DNA from: Nocardia cyriacigeorgica
GTDB lineage: Bacteria > Actinomycetota > Actinomycetes > Mycobacteriales > Mycobacteriaceae
Direction of reading: 5' to 3'
NCBI RefSeq assembly: GCF_010858045.1
Contig: NZ_JAAGVC010000002.1
Span: 1 to 64,000, forward strand
Length of the DNA: 64,000 nucleotides
Both the position numbers and the translations under genes were made by a program. Under the pieces are notes generated by a model that was not told the origin of the DNA, did not search any database, and saw nothing but the letters and a program-made list of their open reading frames with translations. Of this stretch, positions 1 to 16,300 are shown in pieces; positions within the stretch are counted from its first letter, which is position 1; every line of letters starts with the position of its first letter.

Positions 1-45
1 GTCTCCCGCACCGCGGCGGCGATATCCGCCACCGGCTCCGCGGCG
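1..45. repeat. Left arm of a perfect inverted repeat
   Basis: Bases 1-45 are the exact reverse complement of bases 309-353 (position i pairs with 354-i). The match fails at 46/308 on the inner side and reaches the window edge on the outer side, so the true arm may be longer. Read on the minus strand it encodes part of an NRPS condensation domain (residues beginning AAEPVADI), in the orientation expected for the NRPS that should continue leftwards, but in a different frame from the upstream A domain. Confidence 0.95.
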
Positions 46-375
46 GGCCCGCGACCGGACCGGGTTCCGCTGTCCCCGGCGCAGCGGCGGATGTGGTTCC
101 TCAACCAATTCGCCGTCGAATCCGGCGGCGCCACCGCCGCGGTCGACAACATTCCGGTGGCCCTGCGGTTGCGCGGCGAACTGGACCTCGACGCCATGTC
201 GGCGGGGGTCACCGATCTCCTCGGCCGCCATGAGGTCTTGCGCACGGTCTATCCCCGGCACGAGGACGGTCCGGTCCAGAAGGTGCGCCCGGTCGCGGTC
301 GTCGAGCTCGCCGCGGAGCCGGTGGCGGATATCGCCGCCGCGGTGCGGGAGACCGCGGGCATCGGATTCGATGTG
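46..375 (+). other. Condensation-domain start on the wrong strand (inverted NRPS segment)
   Basis: The plus strand here encodes the first ~110 residues of a C domain. [15 protein letters not shown] lies at 67-111, [17 protein letters not shown] follows, then [11 protein letters not shown], and homology ends near GFDV at 364-375. All surrounding NRPS sequence is on the minus strand. No start codon, RBS or A/PCP domain is attached to it on this strand, so it is not an independent gene. It sits where the minus-strand gene should encode its PCP and the beginning of the next C domain, and is best read as an inverted piece of that gene. Confidence 0.8.
309..353. repeat. Right arm of the perfect inverted repeat
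   Basis: This is the partner of bases 1-45, with a 263-bp spacer between the arms. It lies inside the plus-strand C-domain fragment and encodes the same AAEPVADI...VRET stretch in the opposite orientation. It is therefore a duplicated as well as inverted piece of one C domain. Confidence 0.95.
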
Positions 376-2414
<2,039 letters not shown>

Positions 2415-2415
<1 letters not shown>

Positions 2416-4339
2416 CAGCAGTTTCCTTCCGAATCGACGTTCGAGGTGGTGGTGCTCGCCGCGCGCCCGCCGGGTGGGGTGGTGTCGCTGGGCGGGGTCG
2501 TGTCGCCGCGCGACACGGCGGGATCGGTCGCGGCGCTGTCGGGTACAGCGATGTCGGACGCGGCGCGGTCGGGCGCGCCGGATGTCGGCGTGGCGATGAT
2601 TTCGGCGGCCGCCGTCCGCAGGTTCGCGGTGGCGGTCGCCAAGCCGTCGGCGCCGAGCGCGGCCAGGACACCGGGGACCAGTCCGGCCAGACCGACGTTG
2701 ATGAGCGTCTCCGGCTTCGCGGCCGCGCCCATCGCCTTGCCGACCGCGGCGATCTTCGCGGCGAGCTGCCCGAAGCTGACGGTGCTGTCGGCGTGCGTGA
2801 AGGCGATGCCGTCCGGGCGGATGGCGGCCGCGGCGGCAACCAGTGCCGGGAGGTCGGCAGGTGTGTGCGCCGGCGAACCTGAGACCCCGGCTGGAACGGT
2901 CACGTCCGCATCGCCCGGAGCACTCGAGCCCTCCATCGACTCCGAGCGCACTCCCGCAGCCGGCACGTCCCGTGCGGAAGTCCTGGCTGTCGCGGATCGA
3001 CCTGCTCGTTCGGCATCCGTGCGGATATCGATCGCTCGCACGCTTATCTCCGGGTCGGCGGCGATGGCGTCGATGACCAGGAGCAACCGCTCGGCGAAGC
3101 GGCGGACGGTGTCGGCGTCGAAAATGTCGGTGGGATAGCCGAACTGGAAGTCCAGCCCGGCGCGGCCGGGGCGTTCGATACCGGTGAGGTGCAGATCGAA
3201 CTTGGCTTCGGCGAGGCCGAGATCGAGGGCACGCACTTCCAGTCCGGGCAGATTCACCACGCTGTGCGGCATGTTCTGGTAGGTGAACATCACCTGGAAC
3301 AGCGGGGTGTAGCTGCTGGAGCGGGTGCGGCCCAGCGCGTCGACGACCTGGTCGAAGGGGATGTCGGCGTTCGCCAGTGCGCGCAGGTCCCGGCGGCCGG
3401 TGTCGCGCAGCAGGTCGGCGAAGCGGGTGCGCGGGTCGACCTCGGTGCGCAGTGCGACGGTGTTGACGAACATGCCGATGAGCTCGTCGAGTGCGCGTTC
3501 ACCGCGTCCGGCCACCGGCGCGCCGATGACGATGTCGGTGCTGCCGGACAGTTTCGCCAGCAGCACCGCCAGAGCGCAGTGGATCAGCGAGAAGACCGTC
3601 GTGCCCTGAGCGCGGGCGATCACATCGAGTGCGGCCAACCGCTCCGCGTCGATGGTGAATTCGGTGGTGCCACCGCGCATGTCGCGCCTGGCGGGCCGAG
3701 GACGGTCGGTGGGCAGGGCGAGTAGTTCGGGTGCGTCGCGCAGTTCGCCGGTCCAGTACGCGAGCTGGCGCGCCGCCGAGCTGTCCGGGTCGTCGCTCGC
3801 ACCGAGCAGCTCGTGCTGCCATTCGCTGAAGTCGCTGTACTGGATGGCCGGCGGCTGCCAGTCCGGAGCGCGCCCCGCGGTGCGCGCCAGGTACGCGGTG
3901 ACCAGATCGCGGGTCATCGGCGCGATGGAGTAACCGTCGGCGCTGATGTGATGTAGCACCACCACCAGGACGTGGTCGTCGGGGGCGAGCCGGAACAGTG
4001 CGGCCCGCACCGGCGGCGCGGCGGTGATATCGAAGCCGGTGGCGACGAATTCGTCGATGGTGGCCGCGAGGGCGGGCTCGGACACCGGCGTCGGCGTCAG
4101 GTCGAACGCGACCGCATCGGCGGCGAGCACCTCCTGAATCGGTCCGCCGTCGGTATCCGGGTAACGGGTGCGCAGCACTTCGTGCCGGTCGAGCACGTCG
4201 GTGATCGCGGCGGTGAGCGCAGCGACATCGAGTGCGCCGGTCAGCCGCAACGCGGCGGGCACGTGGTAGGCCGAGGAGTCCGGCGTGAGCCGGCTGACCA
4301 CCCACATGCGCTGCTGCGCGGGTGAGAGCCGGGCGGGGC
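2415..4339 (-). other. NRPS C-terminus: C6 domain, linker and degenerate half A-like segment
   Basis: C6 (about 4330-3030) has HHISADG and normal C-domain length. After a low-complexity linker (about 3020-2860) comes a segment of ~85 residues: [49 protein letters not shown]. It looks like the start of an A domain (A1-A2 region) lacking all ATP-binding and catalytic motifs. The protein ends in a Ser/Thr/Pro/Asp-rich tail. The next protein begins with a similar segment, which suggests a matched interface between the two subunits (inference). Confidence 0.7.
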
Positions 4340-7300
4340 CGGCATCGGTGCGAGGCAGCAACGGCGGGCGTGCGGTGCCCTCCGACGATTCCAGTGCCGC
4401 GGCCAGCCCCGCGACCGTCGGCGCCTCGAAGACGGCCGCGACCGGTACCTGCCTGCCGAGCGCGGCACCGAGACGTGCGGTCAGCCTCGTCGCCATCAGC
4501 GAATTGCCGCCGAGGGCGAAGAAGTCGTCGTCCGCTCCGATGGTCCGGGCGCCGATGATCTCGGCGAAGGTCTCCGCGACCAGCCGTTCGAGCTCGCCGG
4601 TCGGCGCCCGGAATTCGGCCTCGGTGAAGACCGGTTCGGGCAGTCGAGCCCGGTCGACCTTGCCGTTGGCGTTCAACGGCAGCGCGTCGAGCACCATGAT
4701 CGCCGAGGGCACCATGTAGGCCGGTAGCCCGGCCGTCAACGCCGCCCGCAGCTGGTCGTCGAGATCGGAATCCGCCTGCGGTGCCGCCACATAGGCGATC
4801 AGCCGGTCGCCCGATAGGGAAGCACGCCGGGCGACGGCCACCGCCGCCCGCACCCGCGGATCGCGCCGCAACGCCGCTTCGATCTCGCCGAGCTCGATCC
4901 GGAAGCCGCCGATCTGCACCTGGAAATCCGCGCGCTCGAGGTATTCCAGATTCCCGTCGGGCAGTCTGCGCACGATATCGCCGGTGCGGTACATCCTGGC
5001 GCCGGTGCCGTGCGGGTCGGCGACGAACCGATCCGCGGTCAGGCCGGGGCGTCCGTGGTAGCCGCGGGCCAGTTGCGCACCGGACAGGTACAGCTCACCG
5101 GCCACCCCGATCGGCACGGGACGCAGCCGGGCGTCGAGCACATGGACGCCGCTGTTCCACACTGGACGCCCGATCGGCACGGTGTGTGCCAGCTCGCCGG
5201 CCACCGGGTAGGCCGTGATCGACACCGCGGCCTCGGTCGGCCCGTAGAGGTTGTACAGGCGTGCGCCCGATTCGGATGCGCCAGGACGCGCGGGAGCAGG
5301 CGACGGCGCATCCGCCTCGGCGACGTGATCCCCGGCCTCCCGTGCGCATGCCGCGAATTCGGCGGCAGTGGCCGCGGGCAGCGCCTCGCCGATCGCGAGC
5401 ACATGGCGCAGGGACGCAGGCAGCGGCCGACCGGCGGCCACCAGCATGCCGATCAGCGACGGCACCGCGTGCAGCACCGTGACCTCGTGTTCGGTGATGA
5501 GCGCACGCAGCCGGTCCGGATCGCGTTCGCTGCCGGGTGCGGTGATGACGAGCGTGCCGCCGGTCGTCAACGGCGACCACAGCTCCCACACCGACAGATC
5601 GAAGGTCGCCGGGGTCTTGAGCAGGGCGCGGTTGTCCCGGCCGAGGCCGAAATACCGGCGCAGCCAGATCAACTGGTTCACCACGGCGGCGTGCGGGACG
5701 GTCACGCCCTTCGGCAGGCCGGTCGAGCCGGAGGTGAAGATGAGGTACGCCGGATGTTCGGGCCGCAGCGGCCGGATCCGGTCGGCGTCCCGCAGGGGTG
5801 TGGCATCGCCGCCGAGTTCGAGCCGGTCCAGGACCAGCACCGGGACATCGGTCTCGATCGGCATGCCGTCGGCGGCCGTGGTGAGCACGCACACCGGCGC
5901 GGCGGTGGTGACGATATGGCGGATGCGGTCGACCGGATGATCGGGGTCGATCGGCACATACGCCCCGCCCGCCCGCACCACCGCGTACATGGCGAGCACC
6001 AATTCCACCGAGCGGCGCAGGGCGAGCACGACCGTGGTCTCCGGGCCGACGCCGTGCGCGATGAGGGTGCGCGCAAGACGATTCACCCGGGCGTCGACCT
6101 CGCCGTAACGCAGGTGCGCGCCGCTGACAGTGTCGATGAGCGCCGTTCGATCGGCATCGGTGGCCGCGAAGACCGCCAGATCGGCCAGCGTGACCGCGGG
6201 AACCGGGTACGCGGTCTCGTTCCAGCGCGCGAGCTGCGCGTGATCGTTCTCGCCGAGGAGATCGATCTCGCCGACCGGCAGTTCCGGGTGCGCCGCGACG
6301 GCGGCCAGGACGCGATGCAGGTGATCGAGGATGCGTTCGGCGGTGCCGGAGTCGAACAGATCGGTGGCGTAGCCGAGGGCCAGCTCGATGCCGGCTGCGG
6401 CGCCATCGGCGGCGTACTGATCTACCGCGAACAGATGCAGATCGAATTGTGCTGTCGCACTGTCGAACTCGATCTCGTCGATGTCGAGGCCAGGCAACCG
6501 CAGTTCGCCGCGTTCGTGATTCTGGAACGAATAGCCCACCTGGAACAGCGGATGCCGCGCGGTGGAACGGCGCGGGTTCAGCACCTCGACCAGCCGCTCG
6601 AACGGCACATCCGCGTGTGAGAGGGCGGCCAGATCGGTTTCCCGTGCGCGGGTGAGCAGCGCATCGAACGGTTCGGCGCCGTCGACCGCGGTGCGCAGCA
6701 CCAGCGTATTGACGAACATGCCGATGACGTCGTCGAGTTCGGCCGCGCCGCGTCCGGCCACCGGGGTACCGACAGCGATATCGCCGGTGCCCGACAGCCG
6801 CGCCAGCAGGGCGGCGAAGGCCGCGTGCACCACCATGAACAGCGTGGCGCCGTTGCGGCGGCCGAGTGCGGTCAGTGCCGCGTGCAGTTCCGCATCGACG
6901 GTGCGGGCGATCTTCGCACCACGCAGGCTCTGCTTGGCCGGGCGCGGACGGTCGGTGGGCAGGGTCAGCTGATCGGGCAGCCCGGCGAGGGCGTCCTTCC
7001 AGAAGGCGAGCTGCCGGGCCGCGAGCGACTCCGGGTCGTCCTCGGCTCCGAGCAGCCGGTGCTGCCACAGCGCGTAATCGACGTACTGCACCGCGAGCGG
7101 GTTCCAGCACGGAGCGCACTGGTCGAGCCGCGCCGAGTACGCCGCCATCAGGTCCCGGACGAAGGGGGCGATGGAGGAGCCGTCGGCAGCGATGTGATGC
7201 AGCACCGCGGCGAAGACGAACTCGGTGTCGCTCAGCCGCAGCAGCCGCATCCGCACCGGGATCTCGGCGGCGACGTCGAAGGTGGTCTCGGCCAGCTCGC

Positions 7301-10300
7301 GGATCCGCGCGGGCAGCTCGGCCTCGGTCACCGGCTCCGGCTCGACGGCCGGGATCGCCTCGGCCGTCGGCACGATCAGCTGTTCGGCGGTGCCGTCGAC
7401 CTCCGGGTACCGGGTACGCAGCGATTCGTGCCTGGCGATCACATCGGCGACCGCGGCCCGCAGCGCGGCGACATCGAGGGCGCCGGTCAACCGGAGCGCC
7501 AGCGGGATGTTGTAGGCGGTCGACGCGCGGTCGAAGCGGTTGAGGAACCACATGCGCTGCTGCGCCGGCGACAGCGGCAGCCGCGCCGGACGTGCCCCAG
7601 CGATCAGCGGCGGACGGCTCGGCTCGGCGTCGTCGGCGCCGGCCAGCGCGGCCAGTTCGGCGACTCGCGAATGCTCGAACAGCGCGCGCACCCCGACCGT
7701 GCGGCCGAACGCCGCCCCGATCCGCGCGGCCGCCTTCGCCGCGAGCAGCGAACTGCCGCCGAGATCGAAGAAATCGTCGTCGGCGCCGACCCGGTGCCCG
7801 GCGCCGGTGCCGAGCCCGAGCACCTCCGCGAACACCCCCGCCACGATCTCCTCGGCCGGTGTGGCGGGCTTGCGATAGGCGGTGCCCTCGAACACCGGCG
7901 CGGGCAGGGCGGCCCGATCCAGCTTCCCGTTGACCGTCAACGGAATCCGCTCGACCCGCACGATCGCCGCGGGCACCATGTGCTCGGGCAGCCTGCGCGC
8001 CAGCCCCTGCCGCAGCGCGGCGAGATCGACCGCACCCGGCGCGACCAGGTAGGCGACGATCCGCGCCTCGTCGGCGAGATCGGTGCGCACCACGACGGCG
8101 GCCTCCCGGACTACAGCCCGGCCGCCCGCGGACGCGGCGGAGCCGTTCGCGCCAGCGTTCGGCACGGCACCGGCGCGCCCGCTGTCAGCACCGCCGGGCA
8201 GGGCCGCGCCCGACGCCGTCCGGCTCGAATCCCCCGGCCCACCGTCCAGCGACGCCTCATCGGGCCGCCACGCCTCGGCTGGTCCCGTCGTCCCGTCGTC
8301 CAGCACCGCTCGGCCGGGCGCCGCCCCATCGAACAGAGCCGATCGGTCCAGCGGCATCGCAGTACCCGGCCGCGCTGCCTGATCGGCCGGCGCCGACAGA
8401 TCCTGCAGCGCGGCCTCGTCCAGCAGCGCCGCCTCGATCTCACCCAGCTCGATCCGGAACCCGCGCAGATTCACCTGCTGATCGGCGCGGCCCAGGTATT
8501 CCAGTTCGCCGTCGGCGGTCCAGCGGGCGAGGTCGCCGGAGCGGTAGGCCAGGGAACCGTCGGCAGCGTAGGGGTCGGCGACGAAGCGGGCGGCGGTCAG
8601 GGCGGGCCTGCCGAGGTAGCCGCGGGCCAACTGGCCACCGGAGACATAGATTTCGCCGGGCACGCCCACCGGCACCGGACGCAGCCGGTCATCGAGCAGC
8701 CGCACCGCCAGCCCCGGCAGCGCACCGCCGATGACGCTGGCCGAGCCGGTGCCCGCCTCGATCGGCCGGTAGGACACGTGCACCGTGGTCTCGGTGATGC
8801 CGTACATGTTCACCAGTCGCGGCGTGCGGTGGTAGCGCGCGAACCAGCCGGTCAACCGCTGCGGCTCGAGTGCTTCACCACCGAAGATCACGTAGCGCAG
8901 CGCGAGGTCGTCGCGGGCGGGTTCGGCCAGATCGGCGGCCGCGAGCTGATAGAACGCCGACGGGGTCTGATTGAGCACGGTCACGCCTTCGGCGGCGAGC
9001 AGTTCGCGGAACTGCTGCGGCGAGCGCGAGGTGTAGTAGTCGACGACGACCAGCGTCCCGCCGTGCAGCAGCGCACCCCATAGCTCCCACACCGAGAAGT
9101 CGAAGGCATAGGAGTGGAACAGCGTCCATACATCCGAGGGCCCGAACTCGAAGTGGCGCTGGGTGTTGTCGAGCAGTCGCAGCACATTGCGGTGCGGGAC
9201 GACGACGCCCTTGGGCCGTCCGGTGGAGCCGGAGGTGTAGATGACGTAGGCGGTCGCGGCCGGATCGAGTGGTGCGCGACGGTCGGCGTCACCGATCGGC
9301 GCGCAGCGACCCTGGCCGGCGTTCTCCGGGTCGGCGGGATCGGTGACGGCGATGTCGATGACGGGCCCGCCGAACCATCCGCGCGCGAGTTCGGTCGTCG
9401 CACTGGTGATGGCGCACACCGGGCGGGCGTCGTCGAGGACGTATTCGATCCGGTCGGCCGGGTAGGCGGGATCGATCGGCAGATAGCCGCCGCCTGCCTT
9501 GACCACCGCCAGCAGCGCGACCACCAGTTCCGCCGAGCGCGGCACTGCCACCGCTACCAGGGTTTCCGGGCCCACTCCGGCGGCGATGAGCCGCCGCGCC
9601 AGTCGATTCGACCAGTCATCGAGTTCGGCGTAGGTCAGTGTGCGGTGGTCGGCACGCACCGCGACCGCCGCCGGGTCGAGTGCGGCGGCGCGGGCGAACC
9701 GCTCGGCGAGTGTGCCGTCGGCCGCGCGGTCGTCGCCGGTGACCGGCCATTCGTAGAGCGCGCGATGCTGCTCCTCGGCGGAGAGCATCTGGATATCGCC
9801 CACCACCACGGTCGCATCGGCCGCGACCGCCGCGAGCACCTGGGTGAAGCGGCGGCCGAGCACGGCGACGGTGTCCGCGTCGAACAGATCGGTGGCGTAG
9901 GTGATGTCGATGTCCATGCCGTCGGCGCGGCCGTCCGGATCGGATTCGCGGACGGTGAACTGGAGATCGAATTTCGCCGCACCGGCGTCGAATTCGAGCG
10001 GCCGGACGGTCAGCTCGGGCAATTCCAAGGCGGGCAGGGCGAAGTTCTGGAAGGTCAACGCCACCTGGAACAGCGGATGACGGTTACGTGCGCGGGTCGG
10101 CGCGACCAGGTCGACCAACTGGTCGAAGGGCACCTCGGCGTGCGAAAGCGCGTCCAGATCGACGGCCCGCACCTGGTCGAGCAGGGTCTCGAAGCGCAGC
10201 CTGGTGTCGATGTGGGTGCGCAGGACGAGCGTGTTGACGAACATGCCGACCAGCCCGTCCAGCTCGGGTGCACCCCGTCCGGCCACGGGAGTACCGATGG

Positions 10301-13300
10301 CGATATCGGCGCTGCCGGACAGCCGCGACAGCAGCACCGCCAGCGCGGCGTGCACGGTGCCGAACAACGTGGTCTCCCGTTTGCGGGCGAGTTCGCGTAG
10401 TTCGCTGTGCAGTTCGGCGTCGATGCGCAGCCGGAAGGTGGCGCCGCGATGACTGGTGACGGCGGGCCGCGGCCGGTCGGTGGGCAGTTCGAGCTGCTCG
10501 GGCAGGCCGTCGAGGGTGCGGCGCCAGTGCTCGAGCGCGCGCCGATGCTCGTCGGAGTCGGCGCGGTCGTGCTGCCAGAGCGTGTAGTCGGCGTACTGCA
10601 CGGGCAGCGCCTCCCATGCGGGGGCGCAGCCGCCGCGGCGGGCGGAGTAGGCCGTCATCAGGTCGCGGGCCAGCGGGCCGAGCGAGAAGCCGTCGGCACT
10701 GATGTGGTGCAGGACCAGGGCCAGCACATGATCGGTGGGGGCGAGGGTGAACAGCGCCGCCCGCAACGGAGTTTCCGTGGTCAGGTCGAACGGTTCGGCG
10801 GCCAGAGCGGTGAGCCGCTGCGATAGCTCGGTAGCGGTAGCGGTCTCGGCGCGCAGGACGACCGCGGGCCCGGCGGCGTGGCCACCTGCGGCCGGCAGGA
10901 TGCGCTGCTCGGGCCCCTCCGGACCGTCCGGGTAGACGGTGCGCAGCGTTTCGTGACGTCCGACGATGTCCGTCAGGGCGGCGGCGAGGGCTTCGCGATC
11001 CAGCTCGCCGGTCAACCGCAACGCCACCGGGATGTTGTCGACGGCATCGCCAACGCCGGTGTCCTCGCTGAGGAAACGGTTGAGGAACCACATCCGCTGC
11101 TGCGCCGGCGACAAGGGAATCCGGGCCGGTCGCTCCCGCCGCACCAGCGGGCGCCCGGCCCTGGTGCCGCGCCGAGCCAGCGCACGGACGGCGAACGCGG
11201 CGACGGTCGGCGCGTCGAACAACTCCCGCACACCGAGCTCGGCGTCCAATGCGGTCGCCACCCGGGCGACGACCTGCGTCGCGTTCAGTGAGTTGCCGCC
11301 GAGGGCGAAGAAATCGTCATCCAGGCCGGCCCGCTCGAGGCCGAGTACCGCGGCGAACGCCTCGGCCACGAGCTGCTCGGCGTCGGTGCTCGGCGCCCGG
11401 AAAACGGCCGCCTCGTGCACGGGGGCGGGCAGGGCTGTGCGGTCCAGCTTGCCGGAGGCATTGACCGGGAACTCGTCGAGCACCACGAACGCGGACGGAC
11501 GCATATACGACGGGAGTCGCTCGGCCAGCGCGGCCCGCACCGCCGCCAGGTCGATCTCGGCGTCCCGCTCGGCCAGCAGATACCCCACCAGCTGCTCGCC
11601 CGTGGCGGCAGCCGCGCGCAGCAGGACGACCGAACGGGCGACACCGGCGAGCTCGTCGAGTGCCGCCTCGATCTCCCCGAGTTCGATCCGCTGACCACGC
11701 AGTTTCACCTGGAAATCGCTGCGGCCCAGGTACTCCAGCTCGCCGTCGCGGTTCCAGGCCACCACGTCGCCGGTGCGGTACATGCGCTCGCCGGGGCCGA
11801 AGGGGTTGGCCACGAACCGATCCGCCGTCAGATCCGAGCGGCCGATGTAGCCGCGCGCCAGTTGCGCCCCCGCCAGGTACAGCTCGCCCGCGACACCCGG
11901 CGGCACCGGGTGCAGCCGCGAGTCCAGCACGTACACCTGGGTGTTGAACACCGGCGCGCCGATCGGCACCGACACCGTGTCGGCCTCGGTGACCTCGTGG
12001 CAGGTGACGTCGACCGCGGCCTCGGTCGGGCCGTACAGATTGTGCAGCCGCGCGCCGGTCAGTTCGCGCAGCCGGTGCGCGGGACCGGCGGGCAGCGCCT
12101 CACCGGAGGCGAACACCATCCGCAGCGACGTGCAGCGGCCGGGTTCGGCCATCGCGGGTGAGCCAACGAACGCGGCAAGCATGGACGGCACGAAGTGCGC
12201 CACCGTGACGCCCTCGGCATCGATGACCTCGGCCAGATACGCGGGGTCGCGGTGCCCCTCCGGCTCGGCAAGCACCAGTCGCGCACCGATCTGCAAGGGC
12301 CAGAAGAACTCCCACACCGACACATCGAAAGTGGACGGCGTCTTCTGCAACACCACATCCGAGGCGTCGAGCCCGTACGCCGACTGCATCCACACCAGAC
12401 GGTTCACGATCGCCGCATGCGTGACCGCGACGCCCTTGGGCCTGCCCGTCGACCCCGAGGTGAAGAGCACGTACGCCGTGTGCGCGGCGGTCAGCGTGCC
12501 GAGGCGGTCGGCGTCGGTCAACGGCGCGTCCGAATAGTCGGAGGTGTCGAACTGGTCGACGTCGAGCACCGCCCACCGCCGCGCCTCGTCGCCGTCGGCC
12601 AGGTCCAAGCCGTCGGTGGAGCGGGTGAGCACGCACACCGGCCGCGCTGTCCGCAGCACATGACCGATCCGTTCGGCCGGATGCTCGGGATCCACCGGCA
12701 CATATGCGCCACCGGCGGTGATCACCGCGTACATCGCGACCACCTGATCCAGCGACCGCGGCATCGCCACCGCGACCCGGCTGTCGGGGCGCACACCGAT
12801 GGAGACCAGCAGCCTGGCCAGCCGATTCACTCGACCGGCGAAATCCGCGTAATTCATGGTCGCCGCGCGCTGCGGCACACCGGGATACACCAGCGCGACC
12901 GTGTCCGGGGTGCGGGCGGCCTGCGCCTCGAACAGCGACACCAGCGTCTGCCCCGCGGGCACCTCGGCCGCGGTGGCGTTCCAGGTATCGAGCACCAGCG
13001 CGCGCTCGGCCGGGCTCATCACCTCCAGATCGCCCACCGGACGCTGCGGATCGGCGAGCGCCGCGGCCAGCAGCAGCCGCAGCCGGTCGGCGAAGGTGGC
13101 GACGGTGCCCGCGTCGAACAGATCGGTCGCGTATTCGAAGACCGCGTCGAGCCCGGCCGGCCCGTCGCCGTCGACGGTTTCGGTGATCGTCAGGTGCAGG
13201 TCGAATTTCGCGGTGCCGGTATCGAGATCGAGCCGGGTGGCCGTGACACCGGCCAATTCCAGACGTGTCGTCGCGGTGTTCTGCACATCGAGCATCACCT

Positions 13301-16300
13301 GGAACAGCGGATGCCGTGCCGCCGAACGCGGCGGGTTCACCACCTCGACCAGCCGCTCGAACGGGACGTCGGCGTGCGCGAAGGCCCGCAGATCGCCGTC
13401 GCGGACCGCCTCGAGCAGCTCGGTGAAGCTGCGATCGGGAGGCACCTGCGAACGGAGCACCAGCGTGTTGACGAACATGCCGACCAGCTCGTCCAGCGCC
13501 TGATCGCCGCGACCGGCGACCGGGGTGCCGAGGGCGATATCGGTGTGCCCGGTCAGGCGCGACAGCAGCGCTGCGAAGGCGGCGTGCACGACCATGAACA
13601 GCGAGGCGTTCGAGCGGCGCGCCACAGCGCGGATGCCGCGATGGGTGGCGGCGTCGATGGTGAAGGCGTACCGCGCGCCGCGGCCGGTCGCGACGGCCGG
13701 ACGGGGACGGTCGGCGGGGAGATCCAGCACATCGGGTAGCTGCGCCAGCTCCGCCGACCAGAACCGGATCTGTTCGGCGAGTAGTGAATCCGGGTCGTCC
13801 TCGGCGCCGAGTACCTCGCGCTGCCACAGCGTGTAATCGGCGTACTGCACCGGCAGCGGCGCCCAGTCCGGCGCGGTCGCGGCACAGCGGGAGGCGTAGG
13901 CGCGCATGAGGTCGCGGGTGAGCGGCGCGATCGACCAGCCGTCGGCGCTGATGTGATGCATCGATACGACCAGGACGTGGTCGTCGGCGGCCAGGCGCAG
14001 CAGGGTCAGGCGCACCGGTGGTTCCCGGTCGACGCGGAACGGGGTGGCGGCTTCGGCTCGGATCCGGTGGTCGAGCCGGTCGGGCGCGATGTCGTCGAAC
14101 CGCATGGGCGTGCCTGCGGGCAGGACGCGCTGGCACGCAACCCCGTGCACCGCCGGGTACACCGTGCGCAGCGTTTCGTGCCGTTCGATGACGTCGGCCA
14201 CCGCCGCACGCAGGGCTTCCCGATCGAGCGTCCCCGTCAACCGGACGGCGGCGGTCAGATTGTCGGCGACCGACTCGGCGTCGAACTGGTTGAGGAACCA
14301 CATGCGTTGCTGTGCGTACGACAGCGGCACCAGCTCGGGCCGCTCCCGCGCGACCAGGGCGGGCCGCGCTCGGCCACCATCGCCCTCGCCCAGCCGGGCG
14401 GCGAGCGCGCCGACCGTCGGGGATTCGAACAGCATCCGTACCGGCACATCGGTATCGAGCAGGGCGGCGATGCGGGCCGCGATCTGGGTGGCGACCAGCG
14501 AGTTCCCGCCGAGGGCGAAGAAATCGTCGTCGAGGCCGACCCGGTCGGCGCCGAGGGTCTGCGCGAAGATCTCCGCCACCGTGCGCTCGGCCCGGGTGAC
14601 GGGTGCACGGAAGGTCGCGGTGGCCAGCTCGGGATCGGGCAGCGCCTTGCGATCGAGTTTGCCCGAGCTGGTCAGCGGCATCGCGTCCAGCCGGACGTAG
14701 GCGCCGGGCACCATGTACGAGGGCAGCACCGCACGCAGCCGGGAATCGAGTACTGCCGTCGGGTCGGTATCGGAATCGCCGGTTACCACATATGCCACCA
14801 GCAGCTCACCGGCGGTGTGCCGGTACACCCGCGCGGCGGCCGAGCGCACCTCGGGGCATGCGCTCAGCGCCGCCTCGATCTCACCGAGCTCGATGCGCTG
14901 GCCGCGCAGTTTGACCTGGAAATCGCTGCGGCCCAGGTATTCCAGTTCGCCCGCCCGGTTGCGCCGCACCAGGTCGCCCGTGCGGTACATCCGGGCACCG
15001 GCCGGGCCGTAGGGATTGGCGACGAAACGGGCCGCGCTCAGATCAGCGCGTCCGTGGTAGCCGCGCGCCACCTGCACACCGGACAGGTACAGTTCGCCCA
15101 CCACGGTGTCGGGCACCGGACGCAGGCGGGCGTCGAGCACGAGCACCTGACTGCCCGGCACCGGGCGGCCGATCGGTACCGAGCCATCGACCTGCGGCGA
15201 TACCGGCGCATGGGTGGCGTGGACGGTGAATTCGGTCGGGCCGTAGAGGTTGTGCAACGCCGCGGAACTCACCGCGGCGAACGCGGCCGCTGCCGCACCG
15301 GTCATCGCCTCGCCGGCCACCAGCACCGTGCGCAGCGAGGCCAGCGATGCGGCGGGCGCGGTCTCGGCGAAGACCGTCAGCATGGACGGCACGAACGAGG
15401 TCATGCTCACCCGCTGCGCCGCGATGGTCGCGGCCAGGTAGCCGGGATCGCGGTGCCCGCCGGGTGCGGCGACGACCAGCCGCGCGCCCACCGCCGTCGG
15501 GGCGAACAGCTCCCACACCGAGACATCGAAGGTGGCGGGCGTCTTGAACAGGACCACATCGTCGGGAGTGATGTCGTATTCGGTGGTGATCCAATCGATC
15601 TGGTTGACGACCGAGGCGTGCTGCACCGCGACGCCCTTGGGGCGCCCGGTGGAACCGGAGGTGAAGATGACATAGGCGGTGTGCGCCGATCGGAGTGGCG
15701 CGCGCCGCTCCGCATCGGTGACGGGCGCGGTCGAGTACTCGGCGAGCTCGTCGTCGACGGTCAGTACGGCAACATCTGTGCCGGTCCAGGTATCGCACGA
15801 GCGGACGAGCACGCACACCGGACGCGCCGTCTCCAGCACCTGGCCGATGCGCGCGGCAGGCTGCTCGGGGTCGAGCGGAACGTACCCGCCGCCCGCGATG
15901 AGCACGGCGTACGCGGCGATCACGAATTCCGCCGAACGGGGCATGCCCAGCGCGACAAGCGTTTCAGGCCCGACACCGGCGGCGATCAGGCGACGCGCGA
16001 GCCGGTTGACGCGCCCGGCGAGTTCGGCGTAGGTGAGCTGCTGGTCGCCGTCGACGAGGGCGATGGCGGCCGGCCGACGCTCGACTTGGTAGGTGAAGGC
16101 GTCCAACAGGGTCGGTTCGCCGGGCGCGGGAATCCGCCTGTGCGGGGGCAGGTCTGGCAGGTTGCCTGCGCCGGGAGAGACGGCGGTGGCCACATCGACC
16201 GCGATCGCGCGCCGCTTCGGCCGCACCGCCGTCGCGTCCCCGGAGGCGAGCACCCGCCGTTGTTCGGCGGCGTCGAGCAGCGGTAGATCGGCGACTACGC

